A stretch of 64,000 bases of DNA, taken from contig NC_081553.1 of the NCBI RefSeq assembly GCF_963082655.1, positions 49,003,728-49,067,727 on the forward strand, in the 5' to 3' direction. Below the pieces are notes generated by a model that searched no databases, was not told where the DNA came from, and worked only from the letters and a program-made list of their open reading frames with translations. The translations under genes and the position numbers were made by a program. Shown piece by piece: positions 45,375 through 57,404 of the stretch. The DNA is from Stomoxys calcitrans (taxonomy: Eukaryota; Arthropoda; Insecta; Diptera; Muscidae). The first letter of the stretch is position 1. Each line of letters starts with the position of its first letter.

Positions 45375-46745
45375 TATTTAGCAATGGTTCATAAAACATC
45401 ATTACCAACAAAATCCATACTCCCTTGGGGTTAACCTGTAATTTTAATTTGTCCCCCCAAGCTTGATGATTTATAACCCAACAAAGAAAAGAAAATATGG
45501 CAAATCAAAGTTGAAAAAAAAGCCTTCCTCCATAGTAAAATGTGAAACAATAAGACATTGAAACTTTTCCACTTAACACAGTATGTAACCGTTGCATTTC
45601 CGCACATCCTCTACAGCGACTACGAAACGAAAGGACTTCCAATGTGAATCTATGTTGGTCTTAATCGTCTTCTTTTTTCCGGGCGTTAAGTGTTATTGCA
45701 TTGTGGCACAAATACAAATGCAAAGGCAAAAATGGCAAAGAAAAAATACAACGAAATATGCTAAAGTTTTTCTCAAGAGGAGGCAAAAGGTTGTATTGAT
45801 GTCAACTACTTTGCCAGCGAATGGCGAACGAATTGAGGAAAAAGGAAACAACTTTTCACATTTATTTTATGTGATTTTCCTTTTTCCTGAAGTTCTCGTC
45901 CTTTTCTCGAAGTTACTAAAAAGCAAGTAACTAAACATGGGGACACACAGCATTGCTTTTTCCTTTGCCTGCATATTTTATGAAAATCTATAGACCGAAA
46001 ACACCAGAGAGAGAGAGAGAGAGGATGGATAACGGACGCCCAGGCAAAGCTGTATCATGTTAAAAGATTACTTGGAGTGATTTGGCCAATAATTTTGTCA
46101 CCAGAAAGGTTTTTTTTTTTTCTCCGGTTCTTTTCAAAGTTTCAGCGTTCATGTAACACAAATTATTAACAAAATCCCTAGAAGTGAAAAAGAAACCTTT
46201 GGCAATATTTCAGTGATTCCACATAAAGTTATGAAATTTTAAACAAACTTTTGAAGAAAAAAGAAAGTCTCAGCTGTAAATAAATTTTTAAGCAGTTGTA
46301 GGATAAGGCAAACTGGTGAAGTACCTTTTTAAGTTATTTTTCTAATGGAAGTTCCGAGAACTGATGACTTGTAAAAAAAGAAAAAAACTTAAATACAAGA
46401 GGGCCAAAGAGTTCCCATTTCCAAAGAGAATACTCTTTCATACTTTAAACCAAATGTCAATCCTTGAAGATGTATAAATTAAGAATGTTTAACTGGCTAA
46501 ACCAAACGGCGGCATTAAGTTGGGCCTTAGGAAAATACAGCCCAAATCCAATATATTTTCATATGCCCCAAACGTGGGGCCTATTTTCATGCAACCATTG
46601 GGGGCCAATTCTGTTTATTTTTTCAAGTAAAACTCAACTTTTCTGATTACATTGGGGGATTAAAAATATTGTGGCACATTTTCATTATACTTTGGGGTAT
46701 AATTTAGCCATTTTGGCCCTCAAATGTATTTATTTTACCACACAT
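45375..46745. other. Unclassified DNA; GA microsatellite; G-rich repeats near 46.5-46.7 kb
   Basis: A GA run at about 46010-46024. 46525-46735 has phrases such as CCAAACGTGGGGCCTA, CCATTGGGGGCCAATT and ACTTTGGGGTATAATTT, resembling 43843-43985. The 112-residue frame at 45592-45930 has no recognisable domain and is not called a gene. Confidence 0.4.
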
Positions 46746-48288
46746 AAAAGGGGTGTCGAAGGGCCTTACATAACTCACTGTCCAAAATTTCAGCGAAATC
46801 AGACAATAAATCCGCCTTTTATGGGTCCAAAACCTTAAATCAAGAGATCGGTCTATATGACACCTATATCCAAATCTGAACCGATCAGGGCCAAATTAAA
46901 GAAAGATGTCGAAGGGCCTAAGACAACTTACTGTCCCACATTTTAGCGAAATCGCATATTAAAAATGGCCCTTTTATTGGGCCAAGACTTTAAATCGAGA
47001 GATCGGTCTATGTGGCAGCTATATCCAAATCTGAACCGATCTGGTCAAAATTGAAGAGGGATATCGAAGGGCCTTATACAACTCACTGTCCAAAATTTCG
47101 GCGAAATCAGACAATAAATTCGCCTTTTATGGGTCCAAAACCTTAAATCGAGAGATCGGTCTATATGGCAGCTATATTCAAATCTGGACCGATCTGCGCC
47201 AAATTGAAGAAGGATGTCGAAGAGCTCAACTAAACTCATTGTCTCAAATTTCAGCGACATTGGTCAATAAATGCGCTTTTTATGGCCCCAAAACCTAAAA
47301 CCGAGAGATCTGTGTATATGGAAGCTATATCCAAATCTGGACCGATCGGGGCCAAATTGAAGATGTATGTCAAGGGGCTTAACTTGACTCAATGTCACAA
47401 ATTTTGGCGACATCGGACAATAAATGCGCCTTTTATTGGCCCAAAACCTTAAATCGAGAAATCGGTCTTTATGGCAGCTATATCCAAATCTGGAGCGACA
47501 GGGCCAAATTGAAGACGGATTTCAAAGACAACTCACTGTCCCACATTTTAGCGAAATCGGATTATAAAATGGCCCTTTTATTGGGCCAAGACTTTAAATC
47601 GAGAGATCGGTCTATATGGCAGCTATATCCAAATCTGAACCGATCTGGCCAAAATTTAAGAGGGCTGTCGAAGGGCCTAACACAACTCACTTACCAAAAT
47701 TTTGGCGAAATCGCACAATAAATCCGCCTTTTTCTGGCCAAAAACCTTAAACCGAGAGATGGGTCTATATGTCAGCTATATCCAAATCTGGCTCGATCTG
47801 GGCCAAATTGGAGAAGAATGTCGAAGGACCTAACTCAACTCACTGTCTCAAATTTCAGCGACATTGGACAATAAATGCGCTTTTTATGGCCCCAAAACCT
47901 AAAATCGAGAGATCGGTCTATATGGCAGCTATATTCAAATCTGGCCCGATCTAGGCCAAATTGGAGAAGGATGTCGAAGGACCTAACTCAACTCACTGTC
48001 TCAAATTTCAGCGACATTGGACAATGAATCCGCCTTTTATGGGCCCAAAACCTTAAATCGGGAGAATGGTCTATATGGCAGACATATCAAAATCAGGACC
48101 GATCTGGGCCAAATTGCGGACAGTTGTAGAAGAGCCCAATAAAATTCACTGTCCCAAATTTTAGCGAAATCGGATTATAAATGCGTATTTTATACGCCAA
48201 TAAACCTGCTTGAGTGGTATATAGCAAGATTTGACTCCCTCGCCTTTTCCAAAATTAAGAAATTAAATTTTCGGTCCAGCAATTTTTA
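46746..48288 (+). repeat. TRE-A tandem-repeat element
   Basis: About ten units, with GAGAGATCGGTCTATATGGC, CCAAATCTGAACCGATCTGG and CTCACTGTCCCAAATTTTAG. The spacing at 47158 to 47311 is 153 bp. There is no clean left end. On the right the sequence meets an inverted TRE right end at about 48287 (TTTTTATACCCTCCACCA), not its own plus-strand end. The frames at 47392-47721 and 47769-47954 are repeat read-through. Confidence 0.88.
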
Positions 48289-48606
48289 TACCCTCCACCA
48301 CATTTTGTCATTTCGTTTGTAACACATCGAAATATTTATCTGAGACCCAACAAAGTATAAATATCCTCTTGATCCGTCTGTCATCTGTCCGTCTGTCATC
48401 TGTCCATCCGTCATCTGTCTCATATTGATCTGAGACCCAACAAAGTATAAATATTCTTGATCCTCTTGAATTTTTGAGTCGATTTAGCCATGTCATTCCG
48501 TCTGTCATCTGTCCGTCTTCCATCTGTCCGTGTCATCTGTCCGTGTCTCATCTGTCCGTATGTCATCTGTCCGTATGTCATCTGTCCGTCTTCCATCTGT
48601 CTCCTA
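48289..48606 (-). repeat. Inverted TRE right end with minisatellite expansion
   Basis: Begins TTATACCCTCCACCACATTT and GTTTGTAACACATCGAAATA, the inverse of a TRE right end. The normally single GTCCGTCTGTCTGTC stretch has expanded into a minisatellite of about 15 bp units (CATCTGTCCGTCTGTCATCT, TCCGTATGTCATCTGTCCG) at 48376-48420 and 48495-48600. The block ATCTGAGACCCAACAAAGTA is also duplicated (about 48338 and 48429). Confidence 0.85.
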
Positions 48607-48608
48607 GT

Positions 48609-50035
48609 CAGAATGAGGTCCAAGTAGCAGTGATCCGACAAAAGAATAACAAGGCAGCAGGAGCCGACGGGTTACCCGCTTTACTATTTAAGACCGGAGG
48701 CGACACGCTGATAAGGCGTATGCATCAGCTTATCTGCGCAATCTGGCTAGAAGAACGCATACCCGATGATTGGAACCTCAGCATACTATGTCCCGTACAC
48801 AAGAAAGGAGACAAGACGGAATGTGCCAACTACGGAGGAATAAGTCTCCTTCCCATTGCATACAAGATACTCTCGAGCGTACTGTGTGAAAGATTAAAAC
48901 CTACCGGCTTTAGACCTGGTAAATCCACCCTGGACCAGATATTCACACTGCGCCAAAACCTGGAAAAGACCCGAGAAGAACAAATCAACGCCCATCATCC
49001 CTTTGTTGACTACAAAGCCGCTTTCGATACTCCTTTACGTTCAAAGGTATTTCAAGCCATGTCTGAGTTTGGTATTCCTGCAAAATTAACTCTGCAGGAT
49101 GACACTTGTTGATACGCGTTCCTCAGTAAGAATAGGAAAGAATCTCTCCGAACTATTTAATGCCAAATGAGGTTTCAGACAAGGAGACAGCCTATCCCGG
49201 GAGCTCTTTAATATCCTGCTGGAGAAGATTATACGAGATGCACGAGATGGCACACTAGTCGCAAGAGAACACATGCTACTCGCCTTTGCCGACTGCAGTC
49301 TTTGAAAGAATCTAAAGAGAGTCAGTGAAAATGGGTCTGGCAGTAAATGGAGATAAAACGAAATGGATGGTCTCCACTCCCAAAAAGCCTTGCACAACCG
49401 AGCAGATAAAGAAAATGGAGAAAGTTGGGAACCACATCTTTGAGATGGTCAGCAGCTTTATCTACCTCGGCACCGCTGTAACCGAATCGAATGACACCAG
49501 TTTTTTGATTAAGCGAAGAATAATGCTGGCAAATATATGCTACTTTGGACTAAGTAAGCAGTTTAGAAACAAGGCCACCTCTCGACAGACAAAGACTACA
49601 CTTTACAAGAGACTGATACTACCCGTGCTGTTATATGGTTCCGAGGCATGGGTACTTGTGAAGGCAAATGAGGCAGTACTTGGAGTATTTGAGAGAAAGA
49701 TTCTTTGTAAAATATATGGACCAGTTTGCGTCAATGACGAGTATAGGCGACGTATGAAGCACGAGCTGTATGAGCTGTATGACGACGATAGCATTGTTAT
49801 ACGCATCAAAATACAACGGCTGCGTTGGCTAGGTCATGTTGCCAGAATGGATGAAAAAGCTCCAGCAAAGAAGTCTTTTGAAGGCAAACACGGTGGTACA
49901 CGCAAACCGGGACAACCAAAAGCCCGATGGAAAGATCAAGTGGTGGAGGGAGACACCTCGAAACTTGGTGTCAGAGATTTTAGAATGGGCGCAGAAGATC
50001 GAGGGGCTTGGAATATATACTTTGTGGAGTCTTAG
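48609..50035 (+). pseudogene. Non-LTR retrotransposon reverse transcriptase, broken
   Basis: Part 1 (48609-49112) reads RQKNNKAAGADGLPALLFK, WNLSILCPVHKKGD and FVDYKAAFDTPL, the fingers and palm of a LINE reverse transcriptase. A deletion has removed residues after ERLKP. After a frameshift, 49100-49313 reads MTLVDTRSSVRIGKNLSE, an in-frame TGA, then GFRQGDSLSRELFNILLEKI and LAFAD. The catalytic FADD box is cut after FAD. Part 3 (49331-50034) is the C-terminal region: MGLAVNGDKTKWMVST, YKRLILPVLLYGSEAWVL and IQRLRWLGHVARMDEKAPAK. No 5' ORF or endonuclease is seen. The clade is uncertain (RTE-like is one option). It lies between two outward-facing TRE ends. Confidence 0.9.
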
Positions 50036-50112
50036 ACGAATATTGCAAGGTGTTACAAACGGCATGACTAGATTAGTATACCCCCATCCGATGGTGGTGG
50101 GTATAAAAATTA
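50005..50112 (+). repeat. TRE right end, plus strand
   Basis: TATATACTTTGTGGAGTCTT, ACAAACGGCATGACTAGATT and CCCCATCCGATGGTGGTGGG. It follows the LINE C-terminal coding sequence directly, so the LINE fragment and the TRE end are fused. Only the terminal module is present, with no repeat units. Confidence 0.85.
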
Positions 50113-50127
50113 TACCATAAAAATATA

Positions 50128-51450
50128 CCAAGTTAAGAAGTCAAGATCCGAGATTGATTTATATGGCAACTATAGGAAGTTATAAACCATGCTTGGCACA
50201 GTGATTTGAATTCCAAACAAAACACCTCATGCTAAATTACAGCCATATGGAATAATAAATGCGCCCTCTTGAGGCTCAACAAGTCAAGATCCGACATCAG
50301 TTTATGTGAGAGGTATAGCAGGTAAAGAATCGATTTGAACCATACATGGAACAGTTGTTGGAAGTTAACTTCATGCTGAATTTCAGGCAAATCGGGTCCG
50401 ATATCGATTTATATGGGAGTTATATCATGTTATCATCCGTTTTAGACTATACTTGGTAAAGTTGTTAAGGGTCAAACTAAAACACCTCAAGCAAATTTTT
50501 AGCCCAATGCAATAATAATTGCCCCCTCTAGAGGCTCACGAAGTCAAGATCCGAATTCGGTTTATATTTGCACGACGTGTTTTGTTATGATATCCAACAA
50601 CTGTGCCAAGTTTGGTTCGAATCGGTCCATAACCTGATATAGCTGTCATATAAACCGATCTTGGGTCTTGACTTCTTGAGCCTCTAGAGGGCGCAATTCT
50701 TATCCGATTGGAATGAAATTTTGCACGACGTGTTTAGTTATGATATCCAACAACTGTGCCAAGTATGGTTCGAATCGCACCATAACCTGATATAGCTGTC
50801 ATATAAACCGATCTTGGGTCTTGACTTCTTCAGCCTCTAGAGGGCGCAATTCTTATCCGATTGGAATGAAATTTTGCACGACGTGTTTTGTTATGATGTC
50901 CAACAACTGTGCCAAGTATGGTTCGAATTGGTCCATAACCTGATATAGCTGTCACATAAACCGATCTTGGGTATTGACTTCTTGAGCCTCTAGAGGGCGC
51001 AATTATTATCCAATTTGAATGAAATTTTCCACGAAGTATTGTTTTATGATATCCAACCGCTGTGCCAAGTATGGTTCAAATCGGTTCATAACCTGATATA
51101 GCTGTCATATAAACAGATCTGGGGACTTGACTTTTTGAGCAAGTCCTGCGCCCTCTAGAAGCTCAATCCGATATGGCCGAACTTTTGCATGACTTATTTT
51201 ATTCTTACTTTAAACAACTGTGCCAAATAAGGTTCAAATCGGTTCATAACCTGATATAGCTGTCATATAAACCGATCTGGGATCTTGACTTCTTGAACCT
51301 CTAGAGGTCGCAATTATTATCCGATTTGCCTGAAATTTTGTACGACGGATCCTTTCACGACCATCAACATACGTGTTTATTATGGTCTGAATCGGTCTAT
51401 AGCCCGATACAGCTCCCATATAAATCGATCTCCCTATTTTACTTCTTGTT
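50128..51450. repeat. TRE-C units in inverted orientation halves
   Basis: 50128-50570 reads in the plus sense (AAGTCAAGATCCGAGATTGA, CCCTCTAGAGGCTCACGAAG). From 50571 the units read in the minus sense (TTTGCACGACGTGTTTTGTT, CTTCTTGAGCCTCTAGAGGG, CTGATATAGCTGTCATATAA) until about 51450. The turn is sharp, inside one unit at GGTTTATATTTGCACGACG. Neither TRE terminus is clear. Confidence 0.85.
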
Positions 51451-52690
51451 AAATTTTATTTCTACAAAAAACCAGCCCCACCTAGCATTCTATGTCTGTC
51501 CCATTCATCGACCAATATTTAGTCCCACTTAATTTAACTGCTTTCCTCAATCGCATTTTAATCCAATAAACAAACACAGAGTTTTACTCTTCTTCTGTAT
51601 TTTTATATCCTCGTCTAAATGTCCCCTGAGAAATTAGAGACAATTTAAAATTGACGACCAATTCCCATTGCAAACAGAGACTAAATACTTAATTCCCTTT
51701 GCTTTGGTTTTTGCCAAGCAAGCCCCCACTTAGTCAACTAGGCTTTTTCCAGTTGAATACACACATAAAATCTCTATTAGACTAAACTAAGTTATTAACT
51801 GGTTATTTAGGCCACAACAAATGTCCTTCTGTGCATATGTCTATGTGTGTGAGTGTGAGTGTGTGTGTGTGTATGGCTTGTCTAACTATCTATTTGGCTT
51901 TGTTTAATGTCTATGAGTTTTTCTTGTGGTTGTTCAACCGCCATTCAATATTTAACCGCACATTTAAATTGTCGACGTAAAAGCAAACAAAACTAAAAAA
52001 AAAAAAAAAAAAAACTCTTCAGGGAATAGAAACTTAAATCCACCAACGTTTGTTTACTCTGAAAATGGCAACCAATCAAGCGAACGTGAGCAAATACATA
52101 TGCTTCGATGAGTTAGTGGGAGATTACGAGGCTTAAAAGGAAAGCGCCACACAAATCGAACAGAAAAAAAACACACACACACATACAGAAAAATCCTTCA
52201 TGTGACAGCAACAGTGGGAAAAGCTATAGCAGCTCCTATTTATCGACAACAAGGACTACTGCAGCGCTATAAAGACCATGGCGTTGATGTTGACATGGAG
52301 CATGGCGCATGGGGATGACGTTGGCCATCCCCATATATGAGAACAACAATACAACACAACAACAGTTAACGCTCAAGGATATTTCGAACCTCCACACATT
52401 CACAATGGTGTGCAAAAGAATTTCGTATATAAAACACATACGCGCACACACACACACAGACCTACATCACACCATAGGAGAACAAATGAAATGAGGTGCT
52501 TCAAGATATTTGTGTATGCCTCCTAAAATCCAGGTCAATTGATTTTGGTTTTTTGATTTCCCCAAACACTTAAGCGTTTCTACCGAAATCGCATGCACTA
52601 TTTGCACCCACAGTGGCATTATTGGCAAAACAGGATTGGGCCAAAACAAAAACGAAGGCAATTTTTTGCAAAAAAACAAAAAAAAAAAAT
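51451..52690. other. Non-coding DNA with TG, CA and poly-A tracts
   Basis: A TG tract at about 51845-51873, poly-A at about 51995-52014, and CA runs near 52172-52184 and 52445-52459. There is no coding frame with a recognisable domain. Confidence 0.5.
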
Positions 52691-52699
52691 TGACAAAAA

Positions 52700-54050
52700 A
52701 AAGATTTTCAGAAATTGTTGCTATTTTTAGTATACTTTCAGAAAATTAGTTATTTATAATAATTTTTTAGAAAATTTGTTATATATAGTAAATTTTTGGT
52801 AAAAATTTTCGTAATTTACTATTTTTTAATAAATTTTATCGTAATTTACAATTTTTTAGAAAATTTTCTCCTAATTTACTACTTTCTACTAAATTTTCTC
52901 GTAATTTACTATTTTTTAGTAAATTTTATCGTAATTTTCTATTTTTTAGTAAATTTTCTCGTAATTTACTAGTTTTTTGTAAATTTTCTCGAAATTTACT
53001 ATTTTTTAGTAAATTTTCTTGTAATTTACTATTTTTTTTACTAAATTTTTCTGGTAATTTACTATTTTTCAGTAAATTTTCTCCTAATTTATTATTTTTA
53101 ACTATATTTTCTCGTAATTTACTATTTTTTAGATTTTTTCAAAATTAATTATATTGAAGTAATTTTTCTCAAAATTCACTATTTTGGAGTAATTTTTCAC
53201 ACAGTGTACCATTTTGTAGTAATTTTTCTCAAAATGTACTATGTTGTAGTAAATTTTCTCAAAAGTTATTATTTTGTACTAAACTTTATTGACATAAAAT
53301 TTTGAGAAAATTTTACTAGTTTAAGTATATTTTCAGAAATTTTTAGAAAATTTGCTGTTACAGAAAATTTTCAAAAAATTAGCTGTTACAGAAAATTTTC
53401 AAAAAATTAGCTATCTTTAAAAAATTTTTGGAAAATTAGCTATTTAAATAAATTTGCTATTTATAGTAAATTTTTGGAAAATTTGCTATTTATAGTAATT
53501 TTTTTTGGAAAATTTGCTATTTATAGTAAATTTTAGGAAAATTTGATATTTATAGTAAATTTTTGCAAAATTTGCTATTTATAGTAAATTTTTGGAAAAT
53601 TTGCTATTTATAGTAAATTTTTGGAAAATTTGCTATTTATAGTAAATTTTTGGAAAATTTGCTATTTATAGTAAATTTTTGGAAAATTTGCTATTTATAG
53701 TAAATTTTTGGAAAATTTGCTATTTATAGTAAATTTTTGGAAAATTTGCTATTTATAGTAAATTTTTGGAAAATTTGCTGTTTATAGTAATTTTTTATAA
53801 AATTTGCTATTTACAGTAAATTTTTGGAAAATTTCCTATTTATAGAATATTTTTGGAAAATTTCCTATTTATAGTAAATTTTTGGAAAGTTTGCTATTTA
53901 TAGTATATTTTTGGAAAATTTCCTAATTATAGTACATTTTTGGAAAATTTACTATTTAAACTAAATTTTTGGAAATTTGCTATTTATAGTAAATGTTTGA
54001 AAAATTTGCTATTTATAGTAAATTTTTGAAAAATTTGCTATTTATAGTAA
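52700..54050 (+). repeat. 29-30 bp AT-rich minisatellite, field I
   Basis: Two sub-arrays sharing the start AGTAAATTTT. The left one (about 52740-53250) has 30 bp units continuing CTCGTAATTTACTATTTTTT. The right one (about 53440-54050) has highly uniform 29 bp units continuing TGGAAAATTTGCTATTTAT. Near 53590-53770 many consecutive units are identical, implying recent expansion. Confidence 0.93.
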
Positions 54051-54768
54051 CTCTCCAATACCTTTTATTTAATACCCATATTGTGCCTATCGGTCCTCTT
54101 TTGGTTTTGAATGGCGTAGTTGGGGTAAAGGGGAGGGACCGCCCCCATCCGATATCTAATAATTATATAGCCTATGTTTCCTTCCCGACAAACTTACACA
54201 ATCCGTGAAAATTTTAAGAAAATCGGTTCAGCCGTTTTTGGTTCAACGGAACAAACAACAAAAAAACAGAAACCCATATAGTCATGATGGGTCTAATGCC
54301 CATTCATGACGTTTTTTGGGGGTAGGGTGACCCCCTTCACTTTGATCTGATTTTATATGCCAGATTCGTAATACACTCCTGAATATCTTTCATATGAGGC
54401 CCATATTAACATAAACGTCCAATATGTTTGTTTTTGGCGAATTTTGGAGTTGGGGCGGCCCGACAAGTACTTGGACTCAAATTTTAATACCATACTCGTA
54501 TTCTATTTTCCAATACCTTTCATTTGATACCCATATTGTCCCGATCGGTCCTCTTTCGATTTTGGTTGGTGTTTTTGGGGTAACGGGGGAGGGGCCGCCC
54601 CCATTCCGATATCATAAACTTATATAGCCTATGTTTCCTTTCAAACTAACCTACACAATCTGTGAAAATTTCAAAGTAGTCGATTCAGCCGTTTTTGAGT
54701 CTATAGGGAACAAACAAACTAAACGGCAAACAAACAAACACAAATTCAATTTTATATATAAGACTATT
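54051..54768 (+). repeat. Family-D fragment(s) inside the minisatellite
   Basis: Starts ACTCTCCAATACCTTTTATT and ends ATTCAATTTTATATATAAGA. It holds two tail modules (GCCTATGTTTCCTTCCCGAC; GCCTATGTTTCCTTTCAAAC), two TCAGCCGTTTTTG motifs and G-rich hooks (GGGGTAACGGGGGAGGGGCC). Minisatellite resumes directly at 54769, so D DNA interrupts the array. Confidence 0.8.
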
Positions 54769-56175
54769 GTAAAATTTGCTATTTTTAGTCAATTTTTGAA
54801 AAATTTCCTATATATAGTATTTTTTTTTTTTTTTTTGCAAATCTTCTATTTATAGAAAATTTTTGTTAAAAATTTCTCGTAATTTACTCTTTTTTAGTAA
54901 ATATTTTCAAAATGTACTAATTTTTAGATTTTTTCAAAATGTACTATTTTGAAGTAATTCTTCTCAAAATTTACTTTTTTCTAGACAATTTTCTCCAAAG
55001 TTAGTATTTTGTACTAAACTTCTTCAAAAATTACTATTTTGTAGTACATTTTCTAAAGATTTTGAGAAAATTGAATATTATGGTACAAAATAAGAATTTA
55101 ATTTTTAAACTATTTTTTTTTTAATTTGTACTATTTTATAGTTAATTTTGCGAAAATTTTGCTTTTAAGTAAATTTTCAGAAAATTTTAGAAAATTTGCT
55201 ATTTCAGAAATTTTTCAGAAAATTAGCAATTAACAGAAATTTTTCAGAAAATTTGCTATGTATAGTAAATTTTTGGAAAATTTTCTCGTAATTTACTATT
55301 TTTTAGTAAATATTTTCAAAATTTACTAATTTTTAGATTTTTTCAAAATGTACTATTTTGAAGTAATTTTTTTCAAAATGTACTATTTTCTAGTAAATTT
55401 TCTCCAAAGTTACTATTTTGTACTAAACTTCTTCAAAAATTACTATTTTGTAGAAAATTTTCTAAAGATTTTGAGAAAATTGAATATTATGGTGCAAAAT
55501 AAGAATTTACTTTTTAAACTAAATTTTTTTTAATATGTACTATTTTGTAGTAAGTTTTGAGAAAATTTAGCTTTTAAGTAAATTTTCAGAAAATTTGCTA
55601 TTTACAGAAAATGTTCAAAAAATTTGCTATCAACAGAAATTTTTCAGAAAATTTGCTATGTATAGTAAAGTTTTGGTAGGTTTTCTCGTAATTTACTATT
55701 TTTTAGTAAATTTTCTCGTAATTAACTATTTTTTAGTAAATTTTCTCAAAATTTACTAAACTTTAGATTTTCTCAATATGTACTATTTTGGAGTAATTTA
55801 TCTCAAAATGCACTATTTTGGAGTAATTTTCCACACAATGTACTATTTTATAGTAATTTTTTTTTAAATGTACTATTTTATAGTAAATTTTTTCAAAAGT
55901 TACTATTTTGAACTAAATTTCTTCAAAAATTAATAATTTGTAGTACATTTTCTAAAGATTTTGAGAAAATTTAATATTATGGTGCAAAATAAGAATTTAC
56001 TTTTTAAAGTAAATTATTTAAATATGTACTGTTTTGTAGTTAAATTTTTGAAAATAAACTATTTTGTAGTAAAATTTTTCAAACTGTACTATTTTGTAGT
56101 AAATTTTCTCAAATTTTTTTATTTCTAGTATATTTGCTATTTACACTAAATTGTCTTAAAATTTACTATTAATAT
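54769..56175 (+). repeat. AT-rich minisatellite, field I continued, with a 360-440 bp higher-order repeat
   Basis: Units resemble the left sub-array (TTACTATTTTTTAGTAAAT) but are more diverged. A larger block marked by AAAGATTTTGAGAAAATT, GAATATTATGG and CAAAATAAGAATTTA recurs near 55045, 55465 and 55950, giving a higher-order period of about 420-490 bp. Confidence 0.85.
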
Positions 56176-57404
56176 AAAACTCCAAATGCTGCAATGTGCA
56201 TTTTTTTAATATTCTTGAAAAAAAGTTGGCATGCATAACGACGATGACGATATGAGCTCAATGTGTTGTTTAAACTTTACCATGTTTTGGGAGTGTAGTA
56301 AATCAGGCAAGCTAAGTGAGAAATTGTTGAAATCATTGGAGATTGTTGTTTTTCCTATTGGCTACGATGCATTGTATTGTGATGTTTTTGGGTAAAATAC
56401 AAGAGCAAAGCAAATATAGCCATGACCATCACAAAGGACTCCAATTGGATATGGAAACTTAGAAAATTGTCGGTTTTGTTACACCATGTAATCATTAGGA
56501 TTTGGTTTAACATTTGTTTTGCTCTTGCTCTCTTTGACTTTTTTTTTTTGGGTTGAATTCCCCATCGATTGGAGTTTGATTTTTGGTTAAAAGCAGAAAA
56601 AAACCCACAAAAAACCTGTGCTAATTACGGACACATACTTTTTCGGAACAAATCCGCACAAATCCCAGAAAAAGGATGACACACACGAACAACAGCCCAG
56701 AAGAAAGTATCCTATTGAAGCTGGGCAAAAGTTAAGCCAACAAAAGTTAGGCTAACAAAAGTTAATATGGTTGTATTGTGTGCCAGCCACCTCTAGGGGA
56801 TATAGCCAGTAATAGAGGAAAACAATTTGACCAATGGTGTTAGATGATGGCATACAAAGAAAACCACAGCCTTAAAGGGGTGTGGGGGTAAATACTAGGA
56901 TAACAGCTAGGTTAAGCTCTAAACGAAACAAAATCTTCGACTATTGAAAATCTTACAAAAGGTCACATTTCTATAAGAGATGCTTGCTACTAAGCATATG
57001 CCAAGTAATGTTTATAATTATCCATGGCCGAACAGGCAAAGGCATTGGTTATGTGTGTTGCCTCTGAGAATTGCTACGTTAATTAAATTCTTTGCTGATC
57101 AACCATCCGGTATCTTAGATATCCAATTAAATCGTTGAATAATTCCAAGAATTCTTTAATACGCACACAAAAGGGGCATACACATGTAACGACATACACA
57201 ATGCATAGATACACGGGCGTAGAAATGATAGAAACGCTGGGGTACGAATTTTCAATTATGAAAAATTAAAAAAAAAAATCACAAGGCTTCTGTTGCTAGA
57301 AAATTTTCCTAAACTTGTGTGCATATCATCTTTGCACAAGTCTCCTGTTTATAAGAAATTTTGAGAAAATGTTTTCAGGGGAAATCTTGCCACAGATTCC
57401 TGAT
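56176..57404. other. Non-repetitive spacer between minisatellites
   Basis: No gene recognised. CAGGCAAGCTAAG and GACGATGACGATATGAG are ordinary sequence. There is a short tandem AAAAGTTA-GC-AACAAAAGTTA near 56727-56765. Confidence 0.4.

Noticed and set aside
45592..45930. 112-residue open frame
   Set aside because: No domain and no plausible ATG near the start. Likely chance.
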